Shown here piece after piece: positions 1 through 11,674 of a stretch of DNA of 64,000 bases. The notes beneath the pieces were generated by a model. The model saw only the letters and a list, made by a program, of their open reading frames with translations, had not been told where the DNA came from and ran no database searches. The first letter of the stretch is position 1. Every line of letters starts with the position of its first letter. The translations under genes were made by a program, and so were the position numbers. Source of the stretch: Ciona intestinalis (lineage: Eukaryota; Chordata; Ascidiacea; Phlebobranchia; Cionidae); the NCBI RefSeq assembly GCF_000224145.3, contig NW_004190416.2, forward strand, positions 248,001 through 312,000, written 5' to 3'.

Positions 1-182
1 AATTGTCATGTAATGACAACCTATTGAAATATTAATATGTTCATAAAATAAATATTAATAATGTTTATAAAATAATTACTCTAATTTGATTGAAATTAAA
101 AAAAAGATAAAACAAATTACCAAAAATCGTAAATTGCCGCCGTTTTATTTAAAACTGTTATCGCTAAATATTTATTCCTTAG

Positions 183-1930
183 GTTTACTTTTTGCCCAAA
201 AACGCAGAGGAATTCTTTGAGCAACTTCACATGGAGATGTTACGTAAACTACCAACACTTAAGACAAGCCATGTTCATAATGCTAACAGGAAGTTGCTGC
301 TCACTGCTTTCCACTTCGCTGTGTTTGGAAGATATCCTGAAACTCTTATTAAGCTAACATTAGAGGATAAGCAGGTTGTTTAACTTTATCAGTTCTATTT
401 CTTCTGTATTGATCTGATTCTGTATTGATATGTGTTGTTTGTATTGTTTTTTTTTTGTGTGTTTTAAAATGTATGGAAATTTGGAAACATTGTAAGTTAG
501 CACTCTGTCTATAAATACATTTATAATACCCCTACACGGTGGTTTATGATTTAGAGTATAAATACACAATTTGTATCTCCATGGTGTATAAGAAACCTAT
601 TATATATGAATACACCATATGTATCTGACATGCATGTTGTAACTCAGTTTCCTAAAACACTAACCACGCCCTTTCTATTGTAGTTCATCAACAACAGAAG
701 TGGTTCAAGATTTTTCATGAAAGATCTTTGCAAAGCAGTTAGCATTGAGCGACCTGACCTTTTGCCTTCTTCTATTCCATCTGATTTGTTCATGGATGCC
801 AAACCACCACAGATATATGCTTTTGAGAAGGTGTGTATCTCTTTATAATATATAAAAGCTATATATAAAGGCTTGCTGCCAGACATATAATGTAAAAGTA
901 TTCAATATAGCATTAGCCCGTTGTTGCTAGATAAATATAAACATATTGTAAAGCTCTTAGAAAATTTGGTCTTCAAAACAAGATTTTTATGTCCTTTTTA
1001 ATGAAGCAAGATTACAAAGAACATAAAATTATTATCCTGATGGGGCGTCATCCCAATTAAAGCCTAGATATTAAAAAAAATATTCAAATATATTTTACCA
1101 TTACCTACAAAGTTAAATACTTGGTAACTTATATAGCATGCACGGGTGTATGAAACAGAACACCTGTGTTACAATGACTGTCATTTTCAACCACGCAAAG
1201 ATAATTAAGTTAAATTTATTCATCCATTAACCCCTAACCTACCCAGGATGTTCGTCACTTCCTTACAAACTTGGTTGGTGGATATCACAACTACAACTTA
1301 ATATCCTCCCCTGTTCGTAACTTCCCAGTGTTCCTGCTACGTATGAGGTTGGATGGTGAGCTTCTACCAGCTACACGACATCCATCTTTCATCCCACCGC
1401 ACATGCACCAGATGGTAAGGAAGTTTTTATAGTAATTTTGTTTAAGGTCAAGAATTGGTATTGTATTCTGTCCGTACTCCAACCCACTATAAGCCTTTTT
1501 TTTCAAAGTTTCTTGGTCGATGTCCCATTTTAGACACTGAAACTGTAATCCACTGCCCTATTAATAAAATAGTGTAAGGTAACATACTTTTGTCTGTTTA
1601 CTCCTTTGCAGAAGTCTTTTAAAAGAGTCAAGGCCTTAAACAAAGGTTGAAAAATGCTCTTTTTGTTTCTTCTGGTATGTAAGTTTAAAATATTACATTA
1701 TCACACAGATCCAAAACGTGGCTGTGGTTCCCCTCCCAAGATCTCGTTTCTGCATTGATTCTCGCCACGCCATCGGCAAAACACGGCTAGTTCTTCGCTT
1801 GTTGCGCGCCCAAGGTGCTCGTGTGGTAGTGGTCCCTCACTTTGAGTGGGATGGTCAGTCCAGCGCACGAAAGCTAAGTCTTCTACGCACCAAGATCTTC
1901 ATGCAGCGAGCTGATGACGTCGTCGAATAG
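183..1930 (+). CDS. FASTK-family RAP-domain protein, C-terminal part (5' end off window)
   Basis: Four exons, 183-374, 684-830, 1247-1414 and 1709-1930, all phase 0, join into 242 residues plus a stop at 1928-1930. The last exon has the RAP-domain pattern: a run of hydrophobics, then RLVLRLLRAQGARVVVVPHF and EW, then a Leu/Arg-rich helix. The earlier exons carry Leu-rich helical repeats like the FAST_1/FAST_2 regions. FASTK-family proteins (FASTKD1-5, TBRG4) are mitochondrial RNA-binding proteins acting in mitochondrial mRNA processing and stability. Which paralogue this is cannot be told from the C-terminus alone. The N-terminus with its targeting peptide lies left of the window. The exon starting at 183 follows a clear acceptor at 181-182. 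Family call is firm, subfamily open. Confidence 0.85.
1115..1232 (+). mobile_element. SINE-tail repeat fragment in FASTK-gene intron
   Basis: This is a diverged copy of the dispersed unit that elsewhere reads GGCACGAGGTGTATGAAACA, then GTTATAACGACTGTCG, ending in CATTCATTCAT. It lies in the intron between the exons ending at 830 and starting at 1247. The same unit is joined to a tRNA-like head at 24211-24372, so it is called a SINE tail. Confidence 0.6.
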
Positions 1931-3752
1931 CATGTTTCTCTATTGTTCTATCACTGTCCTATCTGTTGTTACCTTCATCTTATGCCAGTTTAAAGTTGGT
2001 TTGGGCACTGGGGTGTAACTTTAGCCCTTAATAGAAACTTGTATGTTTAAATTCCCATTTTAACTCCGCCAAGAGTTGAGTTTTAGCTAAAATCCAGATT
2101 GCAATGATGCCTTTGATATCTGAATTCACTTGTAGCTCCTGATGATCTGATTCTAGAAATCCGTTCCTGAACTACACCTACTTTACCTACCGTTTAGTAA
2201 TAACTAGGTTCTATACCCCAGTTTCCCACCATGTTATTCTGGCCTTGTTTTTTGTTGTACTACTGCCAACTTCAAGTGCAAATATTGTACCTTCTCTATG
2301 CTGCTATACTTATTCTCTATTGTTCTACCGCATCAGTGTTGTCCATCCTGCACCCCCTGTGATGTTTCTTTGTTAAAGATAAATGATGTTCGTTGAACTT
2401 TGAGTCCATTTGGTTTCAAATTTAAACAATTTAGGGTTACTATCAGAAAGACCTTAGAAGGCAAATGGTCTGTATTGCGATTAATATTAGGACTCCCAGT
2501 TTAAAAGGACAATTTCTAGACCTCAAGCAAGAATCTCTTTGACAAAACTTTCATACAGTGGACCTACTCCCAAGTGTTAAGTCCAGTCAAAAAAATCAAG
2601 GCAATACTTCTAGCAAAGAGGTTTAACGGTTTTAATTTCTTTTCTTCTATTATTGCTTAGCAAAACTCATTAGTCTAGTAGTATGTTCACAGACTTAAAT
2701 ATGAGGGAGGCCACTTGTATAACGAGTTTACCAGTGGCCTCTCTTATCTGTGGTGTGGTATCGATGTACAGATTTAAACAGTCTGGATTCTAACTAGTTC
2801 ATAATAAGAAACTTAAACTCGTGTATGGAATGTTTTTTTGTAAAACCATGGTGTATGATGCGGAAGAACACCCGTGTTATAATCCGATTAGACATATTTT
2901 ATATCCATGAAAAGAAACTTACTTAGGGATTTTTATCGGGATTTTCCCATCGCGATTCGCGCTGCAAAAAGACAAGTCTAGGTTTGTTTGCTTTAGGTCA
3001 GAGTTCGTATGACTCTGCTTTAGGTTACTCGCGGCGCGGTTATTTGTGTTTGGATACGTAGTTTTAGTTGGTAGTAGTAGTCTTCATATTTTTAGTACAA
3101 ACCCACAAAGTAACATACGTGGTAACTTGCAAGCGGGCACGACGTGTATGAAACAGAACACGCCTGTTATAACCAGAGTCGTATAAACACCGAGTAGTCC
3201 AACTGCCGTCTATGTGTGTCCAAAATACAGCAAAAGTGGTGACTTTGACAAAGGGTTTAAACGAACTTGTTAAGTTTTGTTTGTGTTTTCCTATTGTGGG
3301 AAGGTGTAAAACAGCTTCTATTTACCTTACCAAACATTTTTTAGAAAAAATGTACAAATATAGCCGCATTAAATAACTAAAATGTCGCAAATCAACCGCT
3401 TCTAATTCTAATTTTTGACTTTTTTGACACAGAAAACAAATAACACATGTTTTTTACATTTTTCAACCTTTAAATTTGTTTTTAGGCCCAAGTTTTTCTG
3501 TAATTTACCGAAAAACATACATTTTCCCTATACCTACTGTGTTATTTTGGACCCAAATTGCCGTTCAATTTGTGTTTTACGTAACAATGGGTTGGACTAC
3601 TCGGTATTTCTATGGCTCTGGTTATAACGACTGTCGTTTCTGCGATTTTCAACAAAAAAGCTTGACGTTATTATTTTATACCACTCCCATATTATGTACA
3701 GTTATTAGCACCTTGTATATAATATATGCACTGTTTTACAGATCCCTTTATA
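1931..3752. other. Intergenic: FASTK-gene 3' side and ANAPC13 upstream region
   Basis: No convincing coding exon is present; the short open frames at 3415-3760 lack family signal. It holds the FASTK-gene 3' UTR, a SINE-tail fragment at about 3098-3175, a shorter one near 2845-2890, and the ANAPC13 leader. A pyrimidine-rich tract and AG at 3740-3741 sit directly before the ANAPC13 start. Confidence 0.7.
3740..3752 (+). promoter_or_regulatory. Splice acceptor immediately upstream of ANAPC13 ATG
   Basis: CTGTTTTACAG ends at 3741, leaving only 11 bases of 5' UTR before the ATG at 3753. An acceptor this close to the start is either the end of a 5'-UTR intron or, as is common in Ciona, a spliced-leader trans-splicing acceptor. 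The sequence alone cannot decide. Confidence 0.5.
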
Positions 3753-3977
3753 ATGGATAGTGAGGTAAAGGTTGATGGTCGTCTCATTGATGTAATAGAC
3801 GAGGATTGGATCAATGATGAACTTCCTGTAGAAGACATCGAAGTTCCTCTTGATGAACTTCCAGAACTAGAGCAAGACAATGGAAATTCTCATGAAACAA
3901 TTAAAGAGTTGGAGAAGAAATGGAATGATGATAATTTGCAATCGTTGCTAAGCAACAATGGAAATAGACAATCGTAA
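3753..3977 (+). CDS. ANAPC13: Anaphase-promoting complex subunit 13
   Basis: A single coding exon of 74 codons plus stop. The protein begins MDSEVKVDGRLIDVIDEDW, continues with a PLDELPELEQDNG block and ends in a short helix with KELEKKW. This is the size (vertebrate form 74 residues) and the diagnostic acidic LPEPEQDNG-type core of APC13. The protein is a small extended scaffold subunit of the APC/C ubiquitin ligase that stabilises the TPR lobe. An in-frame ATG at 3726 lies upstream of the AG at 3741 and is probably spliced off, so the start at 3753, matching the family start, is chosen. An AATAAA at 4141-4146 is a plausible poly(A) signal. It is followed 273 bases later by PNKP on the same strand. 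Confidence 0.95.
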   Translation: MDSEVKVDGRLIDVIDEDWINDELPVEDIEVPLDELPELEQDNGNSHETIKELEKKWNDDNLQSLLSNNGNRQS

Positions 3978-4250
3978 ACTGCTTTATACTGTTAAATTAA
4001 ATTTTCAGATTATGTTAATTTGTGTGAATTACTATTTTGTTCTGTTTTCCAAATGCTTTGTTTCAATATAAATTTTTGATAAAGAACTTTTTATCATGCT
4101 ATAAGCTAACAGTGGTAGATATGTGGCTGTCAGTTTTTCCAAATAAACACAAAAATCATTTATTTAAGCCCGGCACATATTTGCTTATTATTCATGCAAC
4201 GCAAATATTTAACTTAAAGTGATATTTAAGACATTAACTGTTACGTAACA

Positions 4251-7200
4251 ATGGAGATTTATCTACAATGTTGTGACGGTCACCATGACGATATATTTTT
4301 ACCTGATGGACAAGCTGTTGTGGTTGGTCGATCAGAGGCAACAAAAATAACCGACAAACGCTGCTCAAGGTAAAAATTTTCCCTTTGTCCCTCCCTTCCC
4401 TTCTTTTAGCATTCAGTTTCCCTCTATACCTCCTTTTACTGTCCAACTTTTATTATAGAAAAACAGTATCCCATACAAATTAATGCAATGCATTGGTGTA
4501 ATGTTAAGGGTACCTAGGGCACCGATGACTTGAAAAAGGTCATCCCATGTTTTAGCACCCCAGTTTCATACCTTAACTAGGTTTTACCGTGTATTCATCA
4601 ACATAAAATAACAGTATAACTTGTAATAAATTTCGCGAATCTGACCCTCATCTGATGTACATATAGTTGAACGATTCTTGTATAGTAAAATACAGTAATG
4701 ATCTGTAACAGTATGCTTTATTTTGAATTTTTTTTTGTTTAATGTATAATAAACATCTAATGTACAAGTTTTCAGCTACATTACATTTCAATTAACAGAA
4801 AGCAGTTGGAATTAACAGCTGATTATTCAAATAAATCGGTCACTGTCCGTCAACTTGGTTCTACACCAGGATGTATAGATGGGAAACCACTGGACCATAA
4901 CAACATAGCCTCGTTACATGAGAATGAAACTTTGTGCGTCGTGCAAAAAGAATTTCCACATAAGCTGCTTTTTGTTACTAATGGTATGTATTTGTTCTTT
5001 ATGTGTATATATTACAGACTTGTTCACAGTTATATGTTTTGTATAGAAACTGTGCTATTTTGTCTTAAGCTATCACGCTTCTTTGACCAATTAAATGTAA
5101 TTTTCTTTTTAATCATAAGCCCATTTCAACGGCGGCTGTTTGTCGCCATATCTTTTACTCCACATAAATTTTTTATCATGTATAAAACTTCTATTAGTTT
5201 CATTACAAATAGAAGTTATGCTTCGTTTTTTGTGTTTATGTTTAACAACATTGCATTAATAGACAATCAAGGTGAAGAAACAACTTCAACATTAAACAAA
5301 AAAAGAACATTGACAGATTACTTTGTGAATAATAATGTTCCCAAATCAAAGAAACTGAAAAAAGATTTAAAAGGTGAAAGTGATTTTGTGTAATTTTGTT
5401 TTATATGGTTTGAGAACATTTACGAATTTTTCTGCACGCCTATGTTAAGTCGGTACAAAATTTTTTATTCTACTTCTTTGTGAAATAAAACACACTACGC
5501 TTCTCATACAGAAGATAATATTGAAGAAAAATTAAAACAATTACAACAACAATCCTTCAGTAAACCGAAAACGGATACCAAACCACCAGGTAGTTATTAC
5601 ATAACTTGTATGTACCTTTTGTTGATTCTAATCAATTTATCATTTAAATAAAACAGTTCTTATGATACAAATAGATTTTAATCATTGTTTCTATCTTTTC
5701 CCAATATTAGTTAGAAAGGCCTGACTGAGAGATTTTAACCATTTCTTGCATTTTTTTCTGTGAGTACATAATTAATTAACAATAACATATCCTATCCTTG
5801 CACTTCAATAATAACATGACATCCATTTAATCCCCAGTTTCCAATACCATATAGTAATAACAGAGCTTTAATAACAACGTATATTCCATTTTAGTTTCCA
5901 CAACAACCAGCCAATGCGAGATTGGTTGGTCCACAGTCGACCAAAGTATGTTGGTGTATCAGTCGGAAGGTTTGAAACATTCGTCACAGGTCGTTGCATT
6001 TGATCTCGATTCAACTTTAATCACTACTAAATCAGGTACGGGCGTTCTAGTAGTGGGTAGACGACTCTGGTCTAAATCTGTTCCAAATTTAATCACATTT
6101 AAAATTGAATCTATTTTTATGTCCAAGTTAGTTCTCTATTTGTAACATTTGAGACTAATTTTATATTTTGTAAATACCGATCTGATGACTCCTAAACTAT
6201 CAGTGTTTGCTATCCAGTATTCAGAAAGACCTAAATTTATTTTTTTGTTATTAATAATGTTTTGATTAAGGTAAAACATTTGCAACTGACTATAAGGATT
6301 GGAAGATAATGTTGGGGGAGATACCGAAGAAATTAAAACAATTGTCAGCAGAAGGTAGGGTAGTAGTTTGGAATTTTAAAACCAAACTAATCTTAATAAA
6401 CTTTAAAATTTGTTTAAATTTTTTCTTAAAAAAATTATTTTGTTTGAATTTCTCAGTTTTGTTTACTATTAAACTTTAAATTCATCTCATTCTGTTTCAA
6501 ATGAGTATCACAGTACGTTGTATGTTGTTGAACTTCTAGCAAATATTCTTAGGTGTAAAAATTGTCATAATTTCGAATCAAAACGGGATTTCTAAAGGAA
6601 AAGTAAAAGAAGAAGATTTTAAGAAAAAGGCAGAAGCTGTGGTTAAAGCATTGGGTGTTCCTTGTCAGGTTAGATTATAAACTGAACTCAGATCTTGTGT
6701 GAAATTTCCATACAAAGGGGTGTACGGTGTGTTCTAACCTTTCATGGTTTGTGGTTTAATTTTATTACACTCAACACCTATGCCACCTGCTCTATCAATA
6801 AAATAACTGTGATTGTAAGTGTATTCAAGCCTAACTAGAGGTAAATGAATAAATGAATTTAACTTATTTATACTCGCATGGCGAAGAAATGACAGTCGAT
6901 AAAACAAAAGTGTTTAATTGTATACACCTCGTGCCAGCTTACAAGTTCTTACGTAGGACTATGCAATTTTGTGGGTGATTAATTCATTCTACACAGGGTC
7001 CAATGACCAGAAACCTAGATTTGGTTAATGTATTCACTAATTAGGTCCATCTACAGTTCAATCATTCTATAACGCCCAGGTCCTAGCTGCCACAAAGAGA
7101 TGTAAATATCGTAAACCAAACATTGGGTCTTATAACTGGCTATGTGACTATGGTAATGGTGGAATAAAAGTTGATGATTTTACCTACGTGGGGGATGCAG

Positions 7201-9212
7201 CAGGCCGTGCTAAGAACTGGGAACCAAAAAGAAAGAAAGATTTTAGTTGCAGTGACAGGTGGGTTATTAATCTTACTCTTGTTGGTTGCGGGAAGGTTTT
7301 TTAAATATTGTTGCCTGCTCACCCACTTTCAATGTAATAATTGAATTTACATAGTTATTCCCAATAAAAATTCAAATAGTTAGCCACCAAGGATAACTAC
7401 AAGCTGGCACGAGGTATATGAAACAGAGCACCAAGTAATAACGACTGTTGTTTTTTTTCTATGTGTGAATAAATAAGATACGTTCATTCATTCTCACACA
7501 GGCTATTTGCATTAAACCTCAACGTTCCATTCTTCACACCAGAGGAATATTTTCTCAACCAGAAACCTGCCAAGTTCACACTTCCAGAATTTGATCCGGT
7601 AATCTTCATTTTTGTAACTTTTTTAACAATAACAGCCAAAACGATTTGTAAACCAGTTTGTGGATGGCCACACTAGATCAAATAGCAACTAATTTAGAGA
7701 TTGCAATAAATTCCGTTTTTTACAGAAATCTTTAAAAAGTTCGTCAAAAGAACTTACTTCAGTTGGAAATATTGTGAGCAACCAGCAAGAAGTTTTGATC
7801 CTTGTTGGTTATCCTGCTTGTAAGTTTGTTTTCTAAATAATATCCCAATTATTTTTTTTTAATTGATCAAAACCATTTGCTACTATCACACTGGCTGTAT
7901 GTGTGCATAAGCTGACTGGATGTTGGGGGTCGTGAAAATCTGCATATGGCATAAAAATGCCACTGACATAATGAAGTAACTTGTTTATCTTACCAGGTGG
8001 TAAATCAACATTCACCCGACAACATTTGGTTCCTAAGGGTTATGTTCAGATTAACAGGGTGAGTTGAAAATTAAAAAGGAATCCTCAGCTAAATAAAACT
8101 ATTTTGTTTACTTTATGCAGCATAATAGCTTTTTGTGAAGTTTATCCCATTGAGTATAGTTATTCGTTACCTCTTATATGTTAAATAGAATGACAAAAAA
8201 GACAATTTCTGTAAATGAAAAAGTTAATATTATTGTTTAAAAACATGATTATACCCAACCCAACATTTCATGTTGATATATTTTCAGGACACCTTGAAAA
8301 CTTGGCAGAAATGCGTGGCAGCTTGTAAGTCAGCTCTTGCATCAGGTAAAAGTGTTGCTATTGACAACACTAATCCTGACATTGAATCCAGGAAAAGGTG
8401 AAAGTTTGATAAATATTAAACATAGTTTCAAAAGTTTTTGGTAATATTATATGTATTAAAGATAATAATACAACTTAGTATGGAATTTAACCGATTTATT
8501 AACTTGTAGTCTGCAGCTAGTTATTTTGAACCAGTAAAGCTAAATATAAATATAACAAAAAATACTATTTATTCAAAATTTTAGATTGGCAGTTTTTGCT
8601 ATTGTTTATTTACCTTGTACAGATATATTGACTGTGCTAAAGAAAGGAAATGTCCATGCCGATGTTTGTATTTTGATATTTCTATTGAGCATGCATTTCA
8701 TAACAATAGGTGAGTGCATATGCCACATGAAGGTTATTTTTATCTGGTGAACAACTACTGTAGCTTGCTTGGGTATATCATACATGACAAATTTAAAAAA
8801 AGGTTAATTAATATCTGTTGTCCAAGTTTTCAGCCATACAAAATAAACTACATCCACAGGCTACAAAGTTACATATGTGATTGTAAGCTTATAAGCGAGA
8901 ACTTGTAAGCGAGCACAATGTGTTTGAAATAGACACACATGTTATGACAACTTTAGTATTGAAATTGAAGCCACTGAAATTAAAAGGGCAAACTTCATTC
9001 CATATTCTGTGTAATAATCTAAAAACTTTAGATTTCGTGAACTAAGCGGTACTGCTCATGACATCATATCTTCAATGATAATTTACTCTCATCGTAAAAA
9101 GTTTGTTGAACCGACTACCAAGGAAGGTTTTGATGAAATAGTCAAAGTTAATTTTGTTCCTTCCTTTGAAAACAAAGAGCTTGAACGAATGTATTACATG
9201 TATAATGTTTGA
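4251..9212 (+). CDS. PNKP: Bifunctional polynucleotide kinase 3'-phosphatase
   Basis: Fourteen exons: 4251-4369, 4799-4983, 5263-5373, 5512-5589, 5895-6035, 6271-6354, 6553-6668, 7080-7258, 7502-7598, 7726-7819, 7997-8058, 8288-8397, 8623-8709, 9032-9212. They give 547 residues (human about 521). The enzyme restores 5'-phosphate and 3'-hydroxyl ends during DNA single- and double-strand break repair in the nucleus. Domains: FHA about 1-100 (VVVGRS, CSRKQ phosphopeptide-binding arginines); a Lys-rich linker with KRTLTDYF at 115-122; a HAD phosphatase with FDLDSTL (nucleophile D201, D203), ISNQNG and VGDAAGR; a kinase with Walker A GYPACGKST at 398-406 and IDNTNPD. The FHA domain normally docks CK2-phosphorylated XRCC1/XRCC4. 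All phases close. The 3' part is repeated after the gap at 11550. Confidence 0.97.
6843..6985 (-). mobile_element. SINE-tail repeat in PNKP intron
   Basis: Reverse-oriented copy of the dispersed unit: it begins AATGAATGAATTTAACTTAT, passes through the TACACCTCGTGCCAGCTTAC block and ends TTTGTGGGTGATT. It lies in the intron between exons ending 6668 and starting 7080. Confidence 0.65.
7393..7500 (+). mobile_element. SINE-tail repeat abutting a PNKP splice acceptor
   Basis: Forward copy with AGCTGGCACGAGG, ATGAAACAGAGCACC and a terminal GTTCATTCATTCTCACACAG. Its CATTC-rich end forms the pyrimidine tract and AG (7500-7501) used by the exon starting at 7502. Confidence 0.65.
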
Positions 9213-10141
9213 TTGTTCAATGTGTGATTCCAATTAATTTATTGATTTAAGTTTTAGTTTATAAAATAATAAAAGCTGCTTCGATTTGTTTTAAATATAT
9301 ATCTGATTCTAAAAAGAATCCATTTTCTTTATGTGTAATCCAAAGTAAAAAATTAGACGAAGGCACAGCATATCTAATTTACAATTAAAATTTTTTTTTG
9401 TTACAATATGTCAATTTTAATCTTTGCATAAATGGAAAAAATAAAATCATATCAGTGCTTTCTATTTACTTCTTTGGTGCATATATAGTAGTTAATTGTA
9501 CTCTTGATCTGGCCGAAAACATTACCAAATAGAAAGAAACATACATAAATATTTGGCATTATTAGTAGTGGGATGTACGTAGATTGCGTTCAGGAACATA
9601 TTACAAATGTATAGAAATGGTGTGCATTGGAATTTAATGTGTATTCACCATAGTGCTCTCTTTGGGAAAGTACTACGGTGTTCATTTATCTCGATATCTC
9701 AGTCCCCGTTAAAGACATAATTATCTGATCTTTATAAACAGAATCGAGCCTCAGTGCTGCCATGAATTAATTAAAACGCGTATTCCGTAAGTTTTTTGTT
9801 AAATTATAACGTAAAAAGTATTGCAATAGTAAGTACTAATATGTTCTTTACACATATATCTCTTAAATATGTCTACCTAAAATACAATTTACCTTAATTG
9901 AGCAAAATCAGAAAAAGATGGAAAAATAAGTGGCAGCACTGCATATAGTTGCGCGTGTTACTTTATATTTTATATTTTAGCAGCACCGTTGCAGTAAACT
10001 TTACATGTATATCTTAAATTCTGTTATGATTATTTGCTTGTTTACATACGTTCTGTAGTATTTGTAACTATTTTATTTATATTTTATAGATCCAGGGGGC
10101 CTGCGTTTATTTAAAACTAAAGAAAACACACAAATATCAAG
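9213..10141. other. PNKP 3' UTR and SEC11 upstream region (first copy)
   Basis: No coding signal. AATAAT/AATAAA-type poly(A) candidates lie at about 9263-9275. SEC11 is preceded by a pyrimidine-rich stretch and AG at about 10088-10089, roughly 50 bases before its ATG, which may be a 5'-UTR or trans-splice acceptor. The whole region recurs at 12484-13413. Confidence 0.7.
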
Positions 10142-11491
10142 ATGGAAATGTTCGACGATTTTAAACGAATGAATAAACGGCAGGTAAGTTTTTTGGATTT
10201 AAAATCAAATAACTGTCGCTAAATTGTTGAAGTTATATCAAACACATGTGAATATTGTGTTAGGTTAAAATTAACCTAATTAGTTTTGAAGTTCTGTTTT
10301 ATCCAGGGATGTTATAACGACTGCCGTTTTACGTTTATTTACTGTCATTTAACAATGTTGTAAATTGATCTGACCTTAACTGTAATCCAAGAGACAAAAT
10401 AATTTCATTCAATTCAAATATGCAATAATTTTTTTAACACCATCCTTATTATTGTAGGTCTACTACCAAGTTCTCAACTTTGGGATGATAATTGCTTCTG
10501 CCTTAATGATATGGAAAGGAATGATGGTAGCCACTGGTAGTGAGAGTCCTATTGTTGTCGTTCTTAGGTTGGTATTCAAAATATTTTGTTGTATGTGTTT
10601 TATGGACATCATTTAACATTTTGGCGTATTTGCAAATTGCATTATTCAATATCTAAAATGTCAGTTTGTATATTTGTCTGTTCTGTAATTATTTCATTCA
10701 CTACATTAATTAATAAGGTCCGCTGATAACTATGGATTACTACATATTAACAATGTCACCCCAGTTTTTTTTAATATTAAAAAAAAGTTTTTTTATCATC
10801 CAACCACACAGTGGAAACATGGAGCCATTGTTTTTTCAAAGAGAGAACTACAGGTTTAACTGTATTTTGAAAATGCCAGCCCAGGTTTTTTTAATATGTA
10901 TAAAATAACACGATGCCTTTGCGTTATTACCATTCAACCATAACGCAGTGGTAGCATGGAGCCAGCATTTTATCGAGGAGATCTTCTGTTCCTTGGTAAC
11001 GATCGTTCCGACCCAATTCGTGCCGGAGAGATTGTGGTTTTTAAAATCGAGGGTAGAGACATTCCTATAGTGCATCGGGTGATAAAAGTTCATGAAACGT
11101 AAGTTTAATATTAAATATTATTAAATTTGTATCATGTTAACTTATAAATTTATGATGTGAGTTTGATTTCTTTTTATATATATGCATTATTTACTTTATG
11201 TTTAACAAATGGTTTAAGTGACTAAAACGTTTGATTTAAAACCAACTGTTGTACACACGAGCTGTAATATTTGTTTTTTAAATCAATCCCATTTCGACCA
11301 ATAATATTTCCAGCCACGAAGGAAAAATCAAGTTTTTGACGAAAGGAGACAACAACGAGGTTGACGATCGTGGTTTGTACAAACCTGGTCAGTTATGGGT
11401 TGAGAAACATCATGTGGTTGGGCGAGCAAGGGGGTTCGTTCCTTACGTGGGGATGGTTACTATTATCATGAACGATTATCCGAAGTTAAAA
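10142..11491 (+). CDS. SEC11: Signal peptidase catalytic subunit SEC11, 3'-truncated by gap (first copy)
   Basis: Exons 10142-10183, 10458-10567, 10949-11098 and 11314-11491 encode the first 160 residues of the ER signal peptidase catalytic subunit. Visible are the N-terminal membrane anchor, the catalytic serine motif SGSMEP (S53), the IVHRV histidine (H93) and the [10 protein letters not shown] aspartates. The final 17-codon exon is missing because the contig ends at 11549. The encoded residues match the second copy at 13414-15143, so this is best treated as a partial allele and not a paralogue. Confidence 0.93.
10812..10856 (+). pseudogene. Decayed duplicate of SEC11 exon 3 start
   Basis: 137 bases upstream of SEC11 exon 3 is a diverged copy of its beginning. 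After an AG at 10810-10811 it reads as [13 protein letters not shown], against [13 protein letters not shown] in the real exon. The catalytic serine is asparagine here. Flanking intron sequence (the T-rich tract, CATCCAACCA / CATTCAACCA) is duplicated too. The equivalent in the second copy (14095 onward) has CGG in place of CAG, destroying the acceptor. Confidence 0.7.
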
Positions 11492-11549
11492 GTAAGTATA
11501 CTAATGTATTAAAACTTCTGTTTGTTCTTTTATTCATTCATTATGTAAT

Positions 11550-11674
11550 NNNNNNNNNNNNNNNNNNNNNNNNNNNNNNNNNNNNNNNNNNNNNNNNNNN
11601 NNNNNNNNNNNNNNNNNNNNNNNNNNNNNNNNNNNNNNNNNNNNNNNNNNNNNNNNNNNNNNNNNNNNNNNNNN
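11550..11674. other. Assembly gap (125 N)
   Basis: A run of 125 unknown bases separates the two copies of the PNKP 3'/SEC11 segment. Sequence to its right restarts inside PNKP exon 12, about 3.2 kb upstream of where sequence to its left stops. Confidence 0.99.

Larger units (their letters stand above)
8326..11549. repeat. First copy of ~3.2 kb duplicated segment
   Basis: From the TAAGTCAGCTCTTGC in PNKP exon 12 up to the N run, this segment matches 11675 to about 14830 nearly base for base, with scattered substitutions, small indels and one replaced block (8720-8846 here versus 12070-12135 there). The match runs right up to the N gap on the left copy and starts at the first base after the gap on the right copy. 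That is what two overlapping unmerged contigs look like. Confidence 0.95.

Noticed and set aside
10848..11093. Minus-strand open frame over SEC11 exon 3 (and its twin at 14059-14376)
   Set aside because: Antisense shadow of the real SEC11 exon; no splice signals or family match on that strand.
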